A stretch of DNA of 64,000 nt, from the NCBI RefSeq assembly GCF_003259225.1, contig NZ_QHJF01000009.1:1-64000 (forward strand), read 5' to 3'. Positions 7,216 to 16,424 of the stretch are shown one piece after another. Source of the DNA: Marinomonas arctica (GTDB lineage: Bacteria; Pseudomonadota; Gammaproteobacteria; Pseudomonadales; Marinomonadaceae). Both the position numbers and the translations under genes were made by a program. The notes under the pieces were generated by a model. That model saw only the letters and a list, made by a program, of their open reading frames with translations, was not told where the DNA came from and searched no databases. Every line of letters starts with the position of its first letter. Position 1 is the first letter of the stretch.

Positions 7216-8097
7216 TTAAGCATAAGTATTGATCAGCACATCTAACATGGCGGCTGCTGCGATGGAGAGGTTGGATCTGGGTTGGCAGATGACGCCAACG
7301 CGTCGGCGAATTTCCGGTTCTATTACGGGTCGGCAGATGGCGCCTTGTTCTATGGCTTGTTGTCGACATAAGGCGGGAACGACGGCCACGCCCATACCTT
7401 CGCTGACCATGCGTCCCACGGTGGCTAATTGGTGCGCATCAAAGGCGACGTTGAGTTCGATTCCTGCTTCTTGAAGGGTATTTTCTATCATGGTGCGCAC
7501 GCTAGAAGGGCGCTGTAAGGTGATGAAGTCGTATTCTAACAGGGCTTGCCAAGCAATCGTTTCTTGGGTTTCCAGTGGGTGATCTTTGGGTAAGATGGCG
7601 ATGAATCTGTCTTCATAAAGGGGATGGAAAGACAAATCCACAAGGTTACTTGGTTCGAAAGAAATTCCCAGTTCTACTTGGTTATTACGGACCATTTCGA
7701 CCACGACATCGGATAACACATCATCAATGGCGACCTGAATGCTTGGGTAGGATGCGTGGTAATTACGAATCGCTTTTGGCAGCAATGACGCGGCAAACGA
7801 TGGCATGGAAGCAATGGTTATTTTCCCCAATTGCAACGCAAAGCGTTGCTTCATTTCGTCTTCGGCGTTTTCCCATTGTGCTAACAATCGTCTGGCTAGT
7901 GGCACTAGGGCTTCGCCTTCTGGTGTTAAGGCGATATGGCGTGTTGTGCGAGTCAATAACTTTCCACCTAAATTATCTTCTAAACTTTTAATCGATAGGC
8001 TTAAAGCGGGCTGTGATAAATGCAGCTGAGTGGCAGCGCTGGCAAAGCTCATGGACTCGGCGACAGCGAGAAAAGCTTTTACTTGTTTGACGTTCAT
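7216..8097 (-). CDS. LysR-family regulator, divergent from the ketone-body operon
   Basis: 293 aa. The N-terminal winged helix reads VKQAFLAVAESMSF-like (VKAFLAVAESMSFASAA) with LHLSQPALSLSIKSLE as recognition helix, followed by LTRTTRHIALTPEGEAL. The C-terminal two-lobe co-inducer domain fills residues ~90-290. It starts 129 bp from the CoA-transferase operon on the other strand, the classical layout for a LysR activator of the adjacent catabolic genes, so control of scoAB-thiolase-atoE is inferred. Its last codons are duplicated in the relic at 2279-2320. Confidence 0.88.
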   Translation of the reverse strand: MNVKQVKAFLAVAESMSFASAATQLHLSQPALSLSIKSLEDNLGGKLLTRTTRHIALTPEGEALVPLARRLLAQWENAEDEMKQRFALQLGKITIASMPSFAASLLPKAIRNYHASYPSIQVAIDDVLSDVVVEMVRNNQVELGISFEPSNLVDLSFHPLYEDRFIAILPKDHPLETQETIAWQALLEYDFITLQRPSSVRTMIENTLQEAGIELNVAFDAHQLATVGRMVSEGMGVAVVPALCRQQAIEQGAICRPVIEPEIRRRVGVICQPRSNLSIAAAAMLDVLINTYA

Positions 8098-8225
8098 TTA
8101 AAAATACTTCTTTGTGATTATTGTTTTGAAAAACTTATTAATAAATAGAAAAAACAAATTTAATTAATTTATGTCCTTAGGTCAAACTGGCTGGAAGCTA
8201 AAAATAACAAATTAGGAGAAGAACT
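8098..8225. promoter_or_regulatory. Divergent lysR / scoA promoter region
   Basis: The AT-rich 128 bp between the two start codons must carry both promoters and the LysR site. AAATTTAATTAATTT near 8156-8170 is nearly symmetric and is a candidate site. AGGAG at 8213-8218 is the scoA ribosome binding site. Confidence 0.5.
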
Positions 8226-8930
8226 ATGGCCGGTTTTGACAAAGTCGTTGCTTCTTATGAAGACGCCTTGATCGGACTAGAAGATGGTATGACGATACTG
8301 GCAGGTGGCTTTGGCCTGTGTGGCATCCCTGAAAATCTGATTGCTGAGATCAAACGCAAAGGCACCAAAGGCTTAACCGTCGTGTCGAACAATTGCGGTG
8401 TCGATGGGTTTGGTTTGGGCATTCTGTTGGAAGACAGGCAAATCCGTAAAATGGTGTCGTCTTATGTGGGCGAGAACGCCTTGTTTGAAAAGCAATTATT
8501 GAACGGTGAGCTGGAAGTCGAACTTACGCCTCAAGGTACGCTGGCGGAAAAAATGCGCGCTGGTGGTGCGGGTATTCCGGCTTTTTATACGGCCACAGGC
8601 GTCGGCACACCGGTCGCGGAAGGCAAAGAAACCAAAGTTTTTAATGGCCGCGAATACTTGTTGGAAGAAGCTATTGTTGGTGATTTCGCCATCGTGAAAG
8701 GCTGGAAAGCCGACCGTTACGGTAACGTCATTTACCGCCATACCGCGCAAAACTTTAATCCTCTTGCCGCGACGGCCGGCAAAATCACCGTCGTAGAAGT
8801 GGAAGAAATTGTCGAAGTGGGCGAGCTCGATCCTGCTCATATCCATACACCGGGCATTTATGTGGATCGAGTCGTGTTGGGTACGTTTGAAAAACGCATC
8901 GAAAAAAGAACCGTTAAAGCCGTTTACTAA
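8226..8930 (+). CDS. scoA: Succinyl-CoA:3-ketoacid (3-oxoacid) CoA-transferase, subunit A
   Basis: 234 aa, the usual size for this subunit. [13 protein letters not shown] is the CoA-transferase family I signature near residue 27, and [11 protein letters not shown] and [18 protein letters not shown] match the SCOT/ScoA branch more closely than the E. coli AtoD branch. With subunit B it moves CoA from succinyl-CoA (or acetyl-CoA) to acetoacetate, making acetoacetyl-CoA in the cytoplasm. First gene of a four-gene operon with subunit B, thiolase and a short-chain fatty-acid carrier. Confidence 0.93.
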   Translation: MAGFDKVVASYEDALIGLEDGMTILAGGFGLCGIPENLIAEIKRKGTKGLTVVSNNCGVDGFGLGILLEDRQIRKMVSSYVGENALFEKQLLNGELEVELTPQGTLAEKMRAGGAGIPAFYTATGVGTPVAEGKETKVFNGREYLLEEAIVGDFAIVKGWKADRYGNVIYRHTAQNFNPLAATAGKITVVEVEEIVEVGELDPAHIHTPGIYVDRVVLGTFEKRIEKRTVKAVY

Positions 8931-8982
8931 AATAAAAGAGCAAGACAACAGAGCAAGACAACATAATAAAAAGAGGTTTCCT

Positions 8983-9648
8983 ATGTCACTGACAAGAGAG
9001 CAAATGGCGCAACGTGTTGCCCAAGAATTACAAGATGGTTTTTACGTGAACCTTGGCATCGGTATTCCTACCTTGGTTGCTAATTACGTGCCGAAAAATA
9101 TGGACGTCATGCTGCAATCGGAAAATGGCTTGCTTGGTATGGGCGAGTTTCCCACCGAAGAGACCATTGATGCAGATATGATCAATGCGGGCAAACAAAC
9201 GGTGACCACAGTGAAAGGTGCGTCGATTTTTTCATCCGCTGAATCCTTTGCCATGATCCGTGGTGGTCATGTAGATTTAACGGTATTGGGTGCCTTTGAA
9301 GTCGACGTGAACGGCAATATTGCTTCATGGATGATACCCAACAAACTGATCAAAGGTATGGGCGGCGCGATGGATTTGGTCGCGGGTGCTGAGAATATCA
9401 TTGTCACCATGACGCATGCCTCGAAAGATGGCGAATCCAAACTCTTGTCTAATTGCTCTTTGCCACTGACTGGCAAAGGCTGTATCAAAAAAGTCCTGAC
9501 CGATTTGGCTTGGCTGGAAATCGAAGAGGGCGCGTTTGTCTTGAAAGAAAGAGCACCGGGTGTGTCAGTAGAAGATATTATTGCCAAAACTCAAGGCAAG
9601 CTCATCGTGCCAGATCATGTACCAGAAATGACGTTTGTCTCTCTTTAA
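8983..9648 (+). CDS. scoB: Succinyl-CoA:3-ketoacid (3-oxoacid) CoA-transferase, subunit B
   Basis: 221 aa from ATG 8983, preceded by AAGAGG at 8971; the open frame extends upstream but without start support. The catalytic glutamate lies in QSENGLLGMG near residue 48, where a glutamyl-CoA intermediate forms. NLGIGIPTLVANY and GGHVDLTVLGAFEVD are conserved blocks of this subunit. It lies 52 bp after subunit A and would form the heterotetramer with it. Confidence 0.93.
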   Translation: MSLTREQMAQRVAQELQDGFYVNLGIGIPTLVANYVPKNMDVMLQSENGLLGMGEFPTEETIDADMINAGKQTVTTVKGASIFSSAESFAMIRGGHVDLTVLGAFEVDVNGNIASWMIPNKLIKGMGGAMDLVAGAENIIVTMTHASKDGESKLLSNCSLPLTGKGCIKKVLTDLAWLEIEEGAFVLKERAPGVSVEDIIAKTQGKLIVPDHVPEMTFVSL

Positions 9649-9697
9649 AGCGATCAATCATCAGCCGAATCATAAATAATAACGACAGGAGCTTTAT

Positions 9698-10873
9698 ATG
9701 AAAGCCGTTATCATTGCTGCAGCACGAACTCCCATCGGTGCTTTTAATGGCGCTTTATCTTCCCTTAGCGCTGTTCAAATTGGAACACAATTATTGTCTG
9801 GTATGTTGGCAAAGCAGCCGTTACTTAAAGAGCACATTGATGAGGTCATTTTAGGCCAAGTACTGGCAGCGGGCTGCGGTCAAAATCCGGCTCGCCAAAC
9901 GGCGATTCATGCAGGATTACCAAAGTATGTATCCGCCATGACGATTAACAAGGTCTGTGGTTCGGGGTTAAAAGCCGTGCAACTGGCGGCACAAGCTGTG
10001 CTGAATGGCGACGCTAAAATGGTCGTGGCGGGCGGACAAGAAAGCATGAGCCAAGCAGCACATGTCTTACCCAATAGTCGCTCAGGCAAAAAAATGGGCA
10101 ACTGGGAATTGTTGGATTCCATGGTGACCGACGGTTTGTGGGATGCGTTTAACGATTATCACATGGGACAAACCGCTGAAAATATTGCCCAGCGTTGGGA
10201 TATTAGTCGTGCAGAGCAAGACGCCTTTGCGGCAAACTCCCAGCAAAAAGCGGCGCAAGCTCAGGCTGCTGGTCGATTTGTTGAAGAGATTCTTCCTATT
10301 TCAATCCCTCAGCGCAAAGGCGAGCCGCTTATGGTTGATGCGGACGAACAAATTCGTCCTGATACTACCGCTGAATCTCTTGGCAAACTGCGTGCGGCGT
10401 TTGCCAAAGAAGGCACTGTCACGGCAGGTAATGCCTCCACGTTGAACGATGGGGCCGCCATGGTGATAGTCACTTCGGATGCAGAAGCTGAACGTTTGGG
10501 ATTGACTGTTCTTGCGGTGATTGAAGCCGCGAGCAGTGCGGGGGTTGATCCTGACATTATGGGAACCGGCCCGATTGCAGCAACGCAAAAAGTATTAAGC
10601 AAAGCCAATTGGCAGGTAGCGGATTTGGACTTGATCGAAGCCAATGAAGCGTTTGCGGTGCAGGCTTTGTGTGTCAACAAAGAGCTTGGTTTGGATGCCA
10701 GCAAGGTCAACGTCAACGGTGGTGCCGTTGCATTGGGTCATCCCATAGGCGCTTCTGGCTGTCGAATTCTAGTGACCTTAGTGCATGAAATGCAACGCCA
10801 AGACCTGAAAAAAGGCCTGGCGACCTTGTGCATTGGTGGCGGTATGGGCGTGGCGATGCTGGTGTCGCGTTGA
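9698..10873 (+). CDS. atoB: Acetyl-CoA acetyltransferase (thiolase II)
   Basis: 391 aa. Acylated Cys87 lies in NKVCGSGLKAV; His348 in GHPIGASG and Cys378 in CIGGGMG complete the active site. The length and the motif set are those of biosynthetic/acetoacetyl-CoA thiolases. It cleaves the acetoacetyl-CoA made by the preceding CoA-transferase into two acetyl-CoA. RBS GACAGGAG-like (ACAGGAGC) precedes the ATG. Could also serve polyhydroxybutyrate synthesis, but no pha gene is nearby. Confidence 0.93.
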   Translation: MKAVIIAAARTPIGAFNGALSSLSAVQIGTQLLSGMLAKQPLLKEHIDEVILGQVLAAGCGQNPARQTAIHAGLPKYVSAMTINKVCGSGLKAVQLAAQAVLNGDAKMVVAGGQESMSQAAHVLPNSRSGKKMGNWELLDSMVTDGLWDAFNDYHMGQTAENIAQRWDISRAEQDAFAANSQQKAAQAQAAGRFVEEILPISIPQRKGEPLMVDADEQIRPDTTAESLGKLRAAFAKEGTVTAGNASTLNDGAAMVIVTSDAEAERLGLTVLAVIEAASSAGVDPDIMGTGPIAATQKVLSKANWQVADLDLIEANEAFAVQALCVNKELGLDASKVNVNGGAVALGHPIGASGCRILVTLVHEMQRQDLKKGLATLCIGGGMGVAMLVSR

Positions 10874-10929
10874 TCATTCGTTAACTCATGTGTTTGTCCA
10901 ATAAAAAATATAATAAATAGGAAATATCA

Positions 10930-12303
10930 ATGAATACTCTCGAACAAAAACAAACCGGTTTGCAAAAAGTCAGTCAGTTCTTCGTGGCGCTTTTACAGCG
11001 TTATCTTCCTGACCCTTTCATTTTTGCCATTGTATTGACCTTTGTGGTCTTTCTTTTTGTGATGCCAAGCACTGGGCAGGGCCCTATGCAAGTGGTGAAC
11101 GCTTGGGCGGGTGGCTTTTGGAATTTGCTCAGCTTCTCGATGCAGATGGCGATGGTGGTGGTAACTGGTCATGCCATGGCGAGCGCGCCAGCATTTAAAC
11201 GTAAATTGGCTATGTTGGCAGGCGTGGCAACGACCCCTGGCCAAGCGATTATCTTGGTCACAGTGATCAGCGCGATGGCATGCTGGGTAAACTGGGGATT
11301 TGGTTTGGTGGTGGGAGCTATCTTCGCCAAAGAAATTGCCGCTCGTGTAAAGGGGGTGGATTATCGTTTGTTGATTGCTTCTGCTTACAGTGGCTTTTTG
11401 TTCTGGCATGGTGGCTTGTCGGGTTCCATTCCCTTGTCTATTGCGGGCGGTGCGAACATAGAAAAAGTCACTAATGGCGCGGTGACGGCTGCGATTCCAA
11501 CCTCTGAGACTATTTTCTCCACGATGAACTTAACTATTTTGGCAGTGATGTTTATCACGATTCCCTTATTAAATCGTTTGATGCACCCAGCGCCACAAGA
11601 CACCATTACGATTGACGCTGAATTGTTGAAAGAACCTGCCGTTGATACACCCAATAAAGCCGACATGACGCCAGCGGAGCGTTTGGAAAATAGCCGTGTT
11701 TTGTCGTTAGTATTAGGTGTAATGGGCTTTGCTTACATTATTTATTATTTTATCGATAATGGTTTTGCACTGAATTTGAACCTGGTTAATTTTATCTTTT
11801 TGTTTTCTGCCATTTTGCTGCATGGCACACCAAAAAGCTTGTTGATTTCGATTTCCCAAGGCGCCCGTAACTGTTCAGGTATCCTCCTGCAATTCCCATT
11901 CTATGCTGGAATTATGGGCATGATGACGGCAACAGGAGATTCTGGTGCGTCATTGGCTGGTGTAATTTCTCAGGCGTTTGTGTCCATTTCGAATGAGACG
12001 ACTTTCCCTCTATTCACTTTCTTGAGTGCCGGCATAGTGAACTTCTTTGTTCCTTCCGGTGGCGGTCAATGGGCGGTACAAGCGCCTATCATGATGCCAG
12101 CGGGCGCAGCGTTGGGTGTGGATGCGGCGAAAACCGCCATGGCGATTGCTTGGGGCGATGCGTGGACAAACATGATTCAACCATTCTGGGCATTGCCAGC
12201 GTTAGCGATTGCTGGGCTGGGTGCAAAAGACGTGATGGGTTATTGCTTGATGGCCTTGATCGGGTCTGGTGTGATTATTTCACTTGGGTTCTTAATTTTT
12301 TAA
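10930..12303 (+). CDS. atoE: AtoE-family short-chain fatty acid transporter
   Basis: 457 aa, strongly hydrophobic with about 11-12 membrane segments. The N-terminal LPDPFIFAIVLTFVVFL, HGGLSGSIPLSIAG and FVPSGGGQWAVQAPI blocks are typical of AtoE/SCFA transporters. It should import butyrate or acetoacetate across the inner membrane, supplying the CoA-transferase and thiolase encoded just upstream. It is the last gene of the operon, followed by a strong terminator at 12336-12372. Confidence 0.9.
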   Translation: MNTLEQKQTGLQKVSQFFVALLQRYLPDPFIFAIVLTFVVFLFVMPSTGQGPMQVVNAWAGGFWNLLSFSMQMAMVVVTGHAMASAPAFKRKLAMLAGVATTPGQAIILVTVISAMACWVNWGFGLVVGAIFAKEIAARVKGVDYRLLIASAYSGFLFWHGGLSGSIPLSIAGGANIEKVTNGAVTAAIPTSETIFSTMNLTILAVMFITIPLLNRLMHPAPQDTITIDAELLKEPAVDTPNKADMTPAERLENSRVLSLVLGVMGFAYIIYYFIDNGFALNLNLVNFIFLFSAILLHGTPKSLLISISQGARNCSGILLQFPFYAGIMGMMTATGDSGASLAGVISQAFVSISNETTFPLFTFLSAGIVNFFVPSGGGQWAVQAPIMMPAGAALGVDAAKTAMAIAWGDAWTNMIQPFWALPALAIAGLGAKDVMGYCLMALIGSGVIISLGFLIF

Positions 12304-12335
12304 AAAAGCGTACCATTGCATTCCATTTCGTATTC

Positions 12336-12372
12336 AAAAGCCACCATTCTTAGCATCTGAATGGTGGCTTTT
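12336..12372 (+). terminator. Rho-independent terminator after atoE
   Basis: A perfect 14-bp stem (AAAAGCCACCATTC and complement, 12336-12349 and 12359-12372) with a 9-nt loop is followed by a T-rich stretch. Being A-flanked and T-flanked it could work in both directions. Confidence 0.88.
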
Positions 12373-12536
12373 GCTTTTATTTTTTCTCTTCTGAGTCATG
12401 TCTTTTGGCGTTTTCAAGGCATTTATAATGTGGCTTCTCGTACGGATGTGTTGAAATGTTATAGATGTTATGTGCATGAGTATTTGGTGTAAGTTCGTTT
12501 ACAATAACGATCATTTTATTGCTTAACGAGTGCTTG

Positions 12537-13553
12537 ATGATCGTCAAACAGAATACACAGCTTAATATTGTTAAAGGTACGCGGCTAAAAAAGTGTTTGG
12601 TTGTGGTTCTTTTTATGTATGGAGTAAATACCTATGCGGATACGAATTTTGCCTCTATTACACTCGATAACGATGTCTTCGTGGGAAAAGACAATGGTTA
12701 TACTAATGGCCTATATTTTTCTCTTTATAACGTGGGCGTTGGTTTAAGACCCAACTTTTGGGTAAGTCCACTTCTGTGGACAATGCCAAGAGGGTACGCA
12801 GAAAATAGAATAAACGTACACAGTATAGGGCAAACGTTAACGACTGCTGAAGACATTACTCAGGCTAACCCTCCAGAGGGATCACTACCTTATTCAGGCT
12901 TATTAAAATATACCAACACGCATATTGTTGTGGGGTCCCGTTTTACTGACTGGGTAAGCACCTCTGTTGGTATTGTCGGACCCGCAGCAAAGGGTAAGCA
13001 GACGCAAACAGAATTTCATGCACTGATTGGTGCTGAAAAGCCAATGGGTTGGGATACTCAATTAAAAAATGAATTCGTGTTTGGTTTTTCTCGTGGTCGT
13101 GCGATACGCGTTTTGGCATCTAGGTCTGATACTATGGATTTGTTGGCTGGCGGGCAATTAAGTGTTGGAACGATTAGCAGTGGGGTTAATGCGGCCATAA
13201 TGTTGCGTCTTGGCCAAAATCTTAGAGATTCTTACCCAACGGTTTCGCTGGCAAGCTCTCGTGCTTCTAATCCAATTGCTGTCAATAATAGTTGGTTTGT
13301 GTATGCGGGTGTCTCTGCCAATTATGTTTTTAATCAAATCTTTACTGATGGCAATACGTTTCGGGACAGTCGATCTATTGATTATGATCATAACTATAAC
13401 ACTTTTATGACAGGCATTACCTACACTATAGGGCGAGATAGTTCTTTGTCATTTGCTTATCTTTCATCGTTTTCAGATGATGATACAGAGTATAGTCGTC
13501 AAACTGAGCGGCTAAATCGTTTTGGAACTTTGACCTTGGTATGGGAATTCTAG
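12537..13553 (+). CDS. LpxR-family outer membrane lipid A deacylase, copy 1
   Basis: About 338 aa from ATG 12537 (the frame is open back to a TTG at 12519). A signal peptide, LKKCLVVVLFMYGVNTYA, ends near residue 34. The LpxR signature LDNDVFVGKDNGYTNG supplies the Asn-Asp pair, and the H in TEFHALIG after VGIVGPAAKGKQTQ corresponds to the catalytic His of Salmonella LpxR. The rest is beta-barrel-like, ending in aromatic Phe (LTLVWEF). The family removes the 3'-acyloxyacyl chain of lipid A at the cell surface, Ca2+-dependently. A paralogue follows in tandem. Confidence 0.83.
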   Translation: MIVKQNTQLNIVKGTRLKKCLVVVLFMYGVNTYADTNFASITLDNDVFVGKDNGYTNGLYFSLYNVGVGLRPNFWVSPLLWTMPRGYAENRINVHSIGQTLTTAEDITQANPPEGSLPYSGLLKYTNTHIVVGSRFTDWVSTSVGIVGPAAKGKQTQTEFHALIGAEKPMGWDTQLKNEFVFGFSRGRAIRVLASRSDTMDLLAGGQLSVGTISSGVNAAIMLRLGQNLRDSYPTVSLASSRASNPIAVNNSWFVYAGVSANYVFNQIFTDGNTFRDSRSIDYDHNYNTFMTGITYTIGRDSSLSFAYLSSFSDDDTEYSRQTERLNRFGTLTLVWEF

Positions 13554-13729
13554 TGTGTTCCCCAATTTGATTGCGGACTATTTGCAAACAACGAGTAAGT
13601 TTAGGGGCAAAATTCTTAGAAAATCCTGCTATTGCGATTTAAATGTTATAAAGGCCAATTACCCAAGTTTTTAACACGAATCCCTTTTATAATGCGGTCA
13701 AATTTTTGCATTTGAATAGGTAGTGAACG

Positions 13730-14755
13730 TTGGACATGCAGAGTGAAAAAAAGCATAGAAAGAACAATATAACCTTGTTTAAACATTATTTTTTAGGTGT
13801 CTCTTTATTGTTTGGAGTACCTGCATACGCTGATACGCATTGGCTTTCAGCGACATTAGACAATGACTTTTTTGTCAATGAAGACAATGGTTACACCAAC
13901 GGAATCTATGTCTCTTATTTTGACGTTAATGACTCCCCTGATAAGACGCAGCACCCTGGTTTTATGGTGACGCCTTTGATGTGGAGTATGCCAAGTCAAC
14001 ATTCGAGTGCCTCGGTTAACGTCTACAGTGGCGGTCAAACACTGACAACGCCCTACGATATCGAAGCAGAAGTACCGGCAGAGGGGACCTTTCCTTATTC
14101 AGCTCTATTAAGTTTTACCAATACTTATATTGCTGTTATGCCGGATTATGCCGACAGAGTCGCTACCACCATTGGACTGGTTGGGCCTCTCGCAATGGGA
14201 GAGCAAACTCAAAAAGCGGTGCATCGGGTGATCAGTGCTAAAAAGCCAAAAGGGTGGGATACACAATTAGAAAATGAAGTGGTATTTGAGTTATCGCGTG
14301 GTCGAACTTGGCGTTCTTGGGTATCCGATAGTGGTCATACAGACTTATTAACGGGCGCAGCAATGAGTGTTGGTACGTTAAGAAGTTCTGTTAGCAGCGG
14401 CTTCATGTTGCGTTATGGTCGAAGTCTTGATGACTCTTTTTCTACTGTATTACTCGTTGACTCTAGAACGTCTAATCCCATTGCCGTTGGCAAAGGCTGG
14501 TTTGTTTTTGCGGGTGTTGAAGCTGGTTATACCTTTAACCAAATATTCACCGACGGAAATACCTTTCGTGACAGCCGCTCGATAGATTACGATCATAACA
14601 ACAATATGTTCACTTCCGGAGTCACTTACTCTTGGGGAGATGCCGCCTTGTCTTTTGCCATTAATTCTCCCTTTAGCTTTAGTGGCGATGAGCATGATCG
14701 AGAAATGGATAAGTATACGCGTTATGGCACGTTAACCTTTGCTTGGCAGATTTAA
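13730..14755 (+). CDS. LpxR-family outer membrane lipid A deacylase, copy 2
   Basis: 341 aa from TTG 13730, 9 nt after an AATAGG; ATG 13736 is an alternative. Signal peptide FLGVSLLFGVPAYA. It retains LDNDFFVNEDNGYTNG and VHRVISAKKPKGWDTQLENE with the candidate catalytic His, and QIFTDGNTFRDSRSIDYDH is identical to copy 1. Roughly half the residues match copy 1, so the duplication is old; each copy keeps its catalytic residues and has its own 5' region of about 175 bp. The final aromatic-hydrophobic AWQI fits an outer membrane barrel. Confidence 0.83.
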   Translation: MDMQSEKKHRKNNITLFKHYFLGVSLLFGVPAYADTHWLSATLDNDFFVNEDNGYTNGIYVSYFDVNDSPDKTQHPGFMVTPLMWSMPSQHSSASVNVYSGGQTLTTPYDIEAEVPAEGTFPYSALLSFTNTYIAVMPDYADRVATTIGLVGPLAMGEQTQKAVHRVISAKKPKGWDTQLENEVVFELSRGRTWRSWVSDSGHTDLLTGAAMSVGTLRSSVSSGFMLRYGRSLDDSFSTVLLVDSRTSNPIAVGKGWFVFAGVEAGYTFNQIFTDGNTFRDSRSIDYDHNNNMFTSGVTYSWGDAALSFAINSPFSFSGDEHDREMDKYTRYGTLTFAWQI

Positions 14756-14778
14756 CGGTTTGTTGCTAAGCATAAGAA

Positions 14779-14806
14779 AACCTTCTTTACTCATGCAAAG
14801 AAGGTT
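14779..14806 (-). terminator. Hairpin between convergent lpxR-like and dsbA-like genes
   Basis: Stem AACCTTCTTT/AAAGAAGGTT (14779-14788 and 14797-14806) with an 8-nt loop. On the minus strand it is followed by TTTTC, so it mainly terminates the DsbA-like operon; the + strand lacks a clear T tract. Confidence 0.7.
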
Positions 14807-14823
14807 GTAGGGCATTAGAATGA

Positions 14824-15444
14824 TCAGATAAAAGTGGTTAAATAATGTTTCCACTCTGGTGTTTTGCCATAGTACTTGCTGTGCTCTAGCCAAATGAACT
14901 TACTATTTTTTTCTATGATAAACGTTGGGTAACCACTGACTCGCCATTTGTCCATTAATCGATGGCTTTCCTGTACTTGGTCGATCATATTGGCTTCAGA
15001 GGCCGCTATTTTTTCGTTCCATGTGGCTTTGTCTAACCCCATTGAGACAGCAAGCTCTGCTAACGTATCCCATTCATCCAAATGTTTACCATCTTGATAA
15101 TGGGCGACTTGAAGAGCGGCTAACATTTTGTGTGCTTCGATGCCCATTTCTCGGCCAACGAAAAAAGCGCGTGTTGTCGAGTAAGAATCCACCACATAAT
15201 CACCTGCACCTGACACTCTTGCCTTATAAGCCTCACCAAAGTGCACGTTCGTCATGGCGGCAATTTGGCTATCAGTTTGCAAAATATGCTGCCTAAAAGA
15301 CGAGTCAATGGCACGCTTTGGAATCATCCCACCCGGGTGGTAAATAATGTCGAATTCAGGCGTATTGGCTAGCACCTCTACCAGAGGAGACGCGCCGTAG
15401 CACCAACCGCACATGGGGTCGAAAAAGTAGTGTACCGTTACCAT
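14824..15444 (-). CDS. DsbA-family thiol oxidoreductase-like protein
   Basis: 206 aa with the thioredoxin-fold active site CGWC at residues 12-15 in FFDPMCGWCYGASPL, and the cis-Pro loop SGYPTFII near residue 170. There is no signal peptide, so it is the cytoplasmic FrnE/COG3531 type and not the periplasmic DsbA. It begins within the end of the upstream metallo-beta-lactamase-fold gene (7-bp overlap), so the two are co-translated. Substrate unknown. Confidence 0.85.
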   Translation of the reverse strand: MVTVHYFFDPMCGWCYGASPLVEVLANTPEFDIIYHPGGMIPKRAIDSSFRQHILQTDSQIAAMTNVHFGEAYKARVSGAGDYVVDSYSTTRAFFVGREMGIEAHKMLAALQVAHYQDGKHLDEWDTLAELAVSMGLDKATWNEKIAASEANMIDQVQESHRLMDKWRVSGYPTFIIEKNSKFIWLEHSKYYGKTPEWKHYLTTFI

Positions 15445-16304
15445 GTCATTTCACCTTTATGGACTTTAGCTGCGATGTCTAGGTTCAACGCACCTTGCGC
15501 CTCTGGGTATTTTGCCGTCATGGTTTTAATCAATTCGGCGCTGTTTTTACTGTCTTTCTTCGCTTTTTGGAACGCTGTAATATAGTCAAGTGAGTAAGCA
15601 ATGGCGCTGGAATCCATATTGCTGCCCGCAGTCATATGACCAGGAATCACCATGCTCGGTTTCAGTGCCAGCATTTCTTGCAACTGTGCCGCCCACGCCG
15701 CTTGAGATTCATCGGACTGCGCATCGGCCATCCACAAGTGAATATTGCCAAATACCGCTACGTTACCCAAAATGGCTTTGTTTGCCGGAATCCAAAGATA
15801 AGGGCGGTGAGCCAAAACCCCTTCAGTCCCACGAATCTCAATAGTCTGACCATCAACCGTTAAGGTTGATTGAGTGTAAGCAGCTGGGACGATTGGATTG
15901 ACGGGCGCATTGCTCCCCATCTTAGGTCCCCAAAAAGCCAATTTCCCCGTCAGTTTTTCCTCAATGACCTTTTTAACTGCAGGTGTCGTGATGATGTCCG
16001 CTTTAGGGAAAATAGCGTGTAGCGTCTCGGCGCCAAAGTAATAATCTGGGTCGGCTTGGCTAATAAAAATCGTTTTTAGTTCTTTCTTAGAGTCTAAGAC
16101 TTTGGCGGCAATGCGCAGAGCGTCTGCTTTAGTAAAACCCGCATCAATCACCATGGCTTCGGTTTCGCCATAAACCAAGGTAGAAGTCACGCCAAAGCTA
16201 CCTGCATTGGCATTGTAGACTTCTAAGGTGAGGGGGGCTGTATCTGCCGCCATGACAGAATGAGCAATAAGGGCTGATGCGGCAAATGATATAAGTTTTT
16301 TCAT
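15438..16304 (-). CDS. Metallo-beta-lactamase-fold protein lacking the HxHxDH metal motif
   Basis: About 288 aa from ATG 16304, set by GGAGAG just upstream. A signal peptide, KKLISFAASALIAHSVMAA, sends it to the periplasm. The fold markers are present: LVYGETEAMVIDAG and VIPGHMT (last His kept). The metal motif that should read like THxHxDH is SQADPDY, so three of the four usual ligands are replaced, and the later Asp position reads GNVAVFGN. A zinc hydrolase mechanism is therefore doubtful; it may bind another metal or have a binding role. It is coupled to the DsbA-like gene and divergent from a LysR regulator. Confidence 0.8.
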   Translation of the reverse strand: MKKLISFAASALIAHSVMAADTAPLTLEVYNANAGSFGVTSTLVYGETEAMVIDAGFTKADALRIAAKVLDSKKELKTIFISQADPDYYFGAETLHAIFPKADIITTPAVKKVIEEKLTGKLAFWGPKMGSNAPVNPIVPAAYTQSTLTVDGQTIEIRGTEGVLAHRPYLWIPANKAILGNVAVFGNIHLWMADAQSDESQAAWAAQLQEMLALKPSMVIPGHMTAGSNMDSSAIAYSLDYITAFQKAKKDSKNSAELIKTMTAKYPEAQGALNLDIAAKVHKGEMTW

Positions 16305-16424
16305 CTTTCTCTCCAAAGAGTGATTGTGTAATTCATGTGGTCATCATAGAGAATTGACGTGCTCGGAAAAATACACAAAAATGAGCATGATTGTTTCTTA
16401 TATCGTACAAATAGGTGAGAAAAG

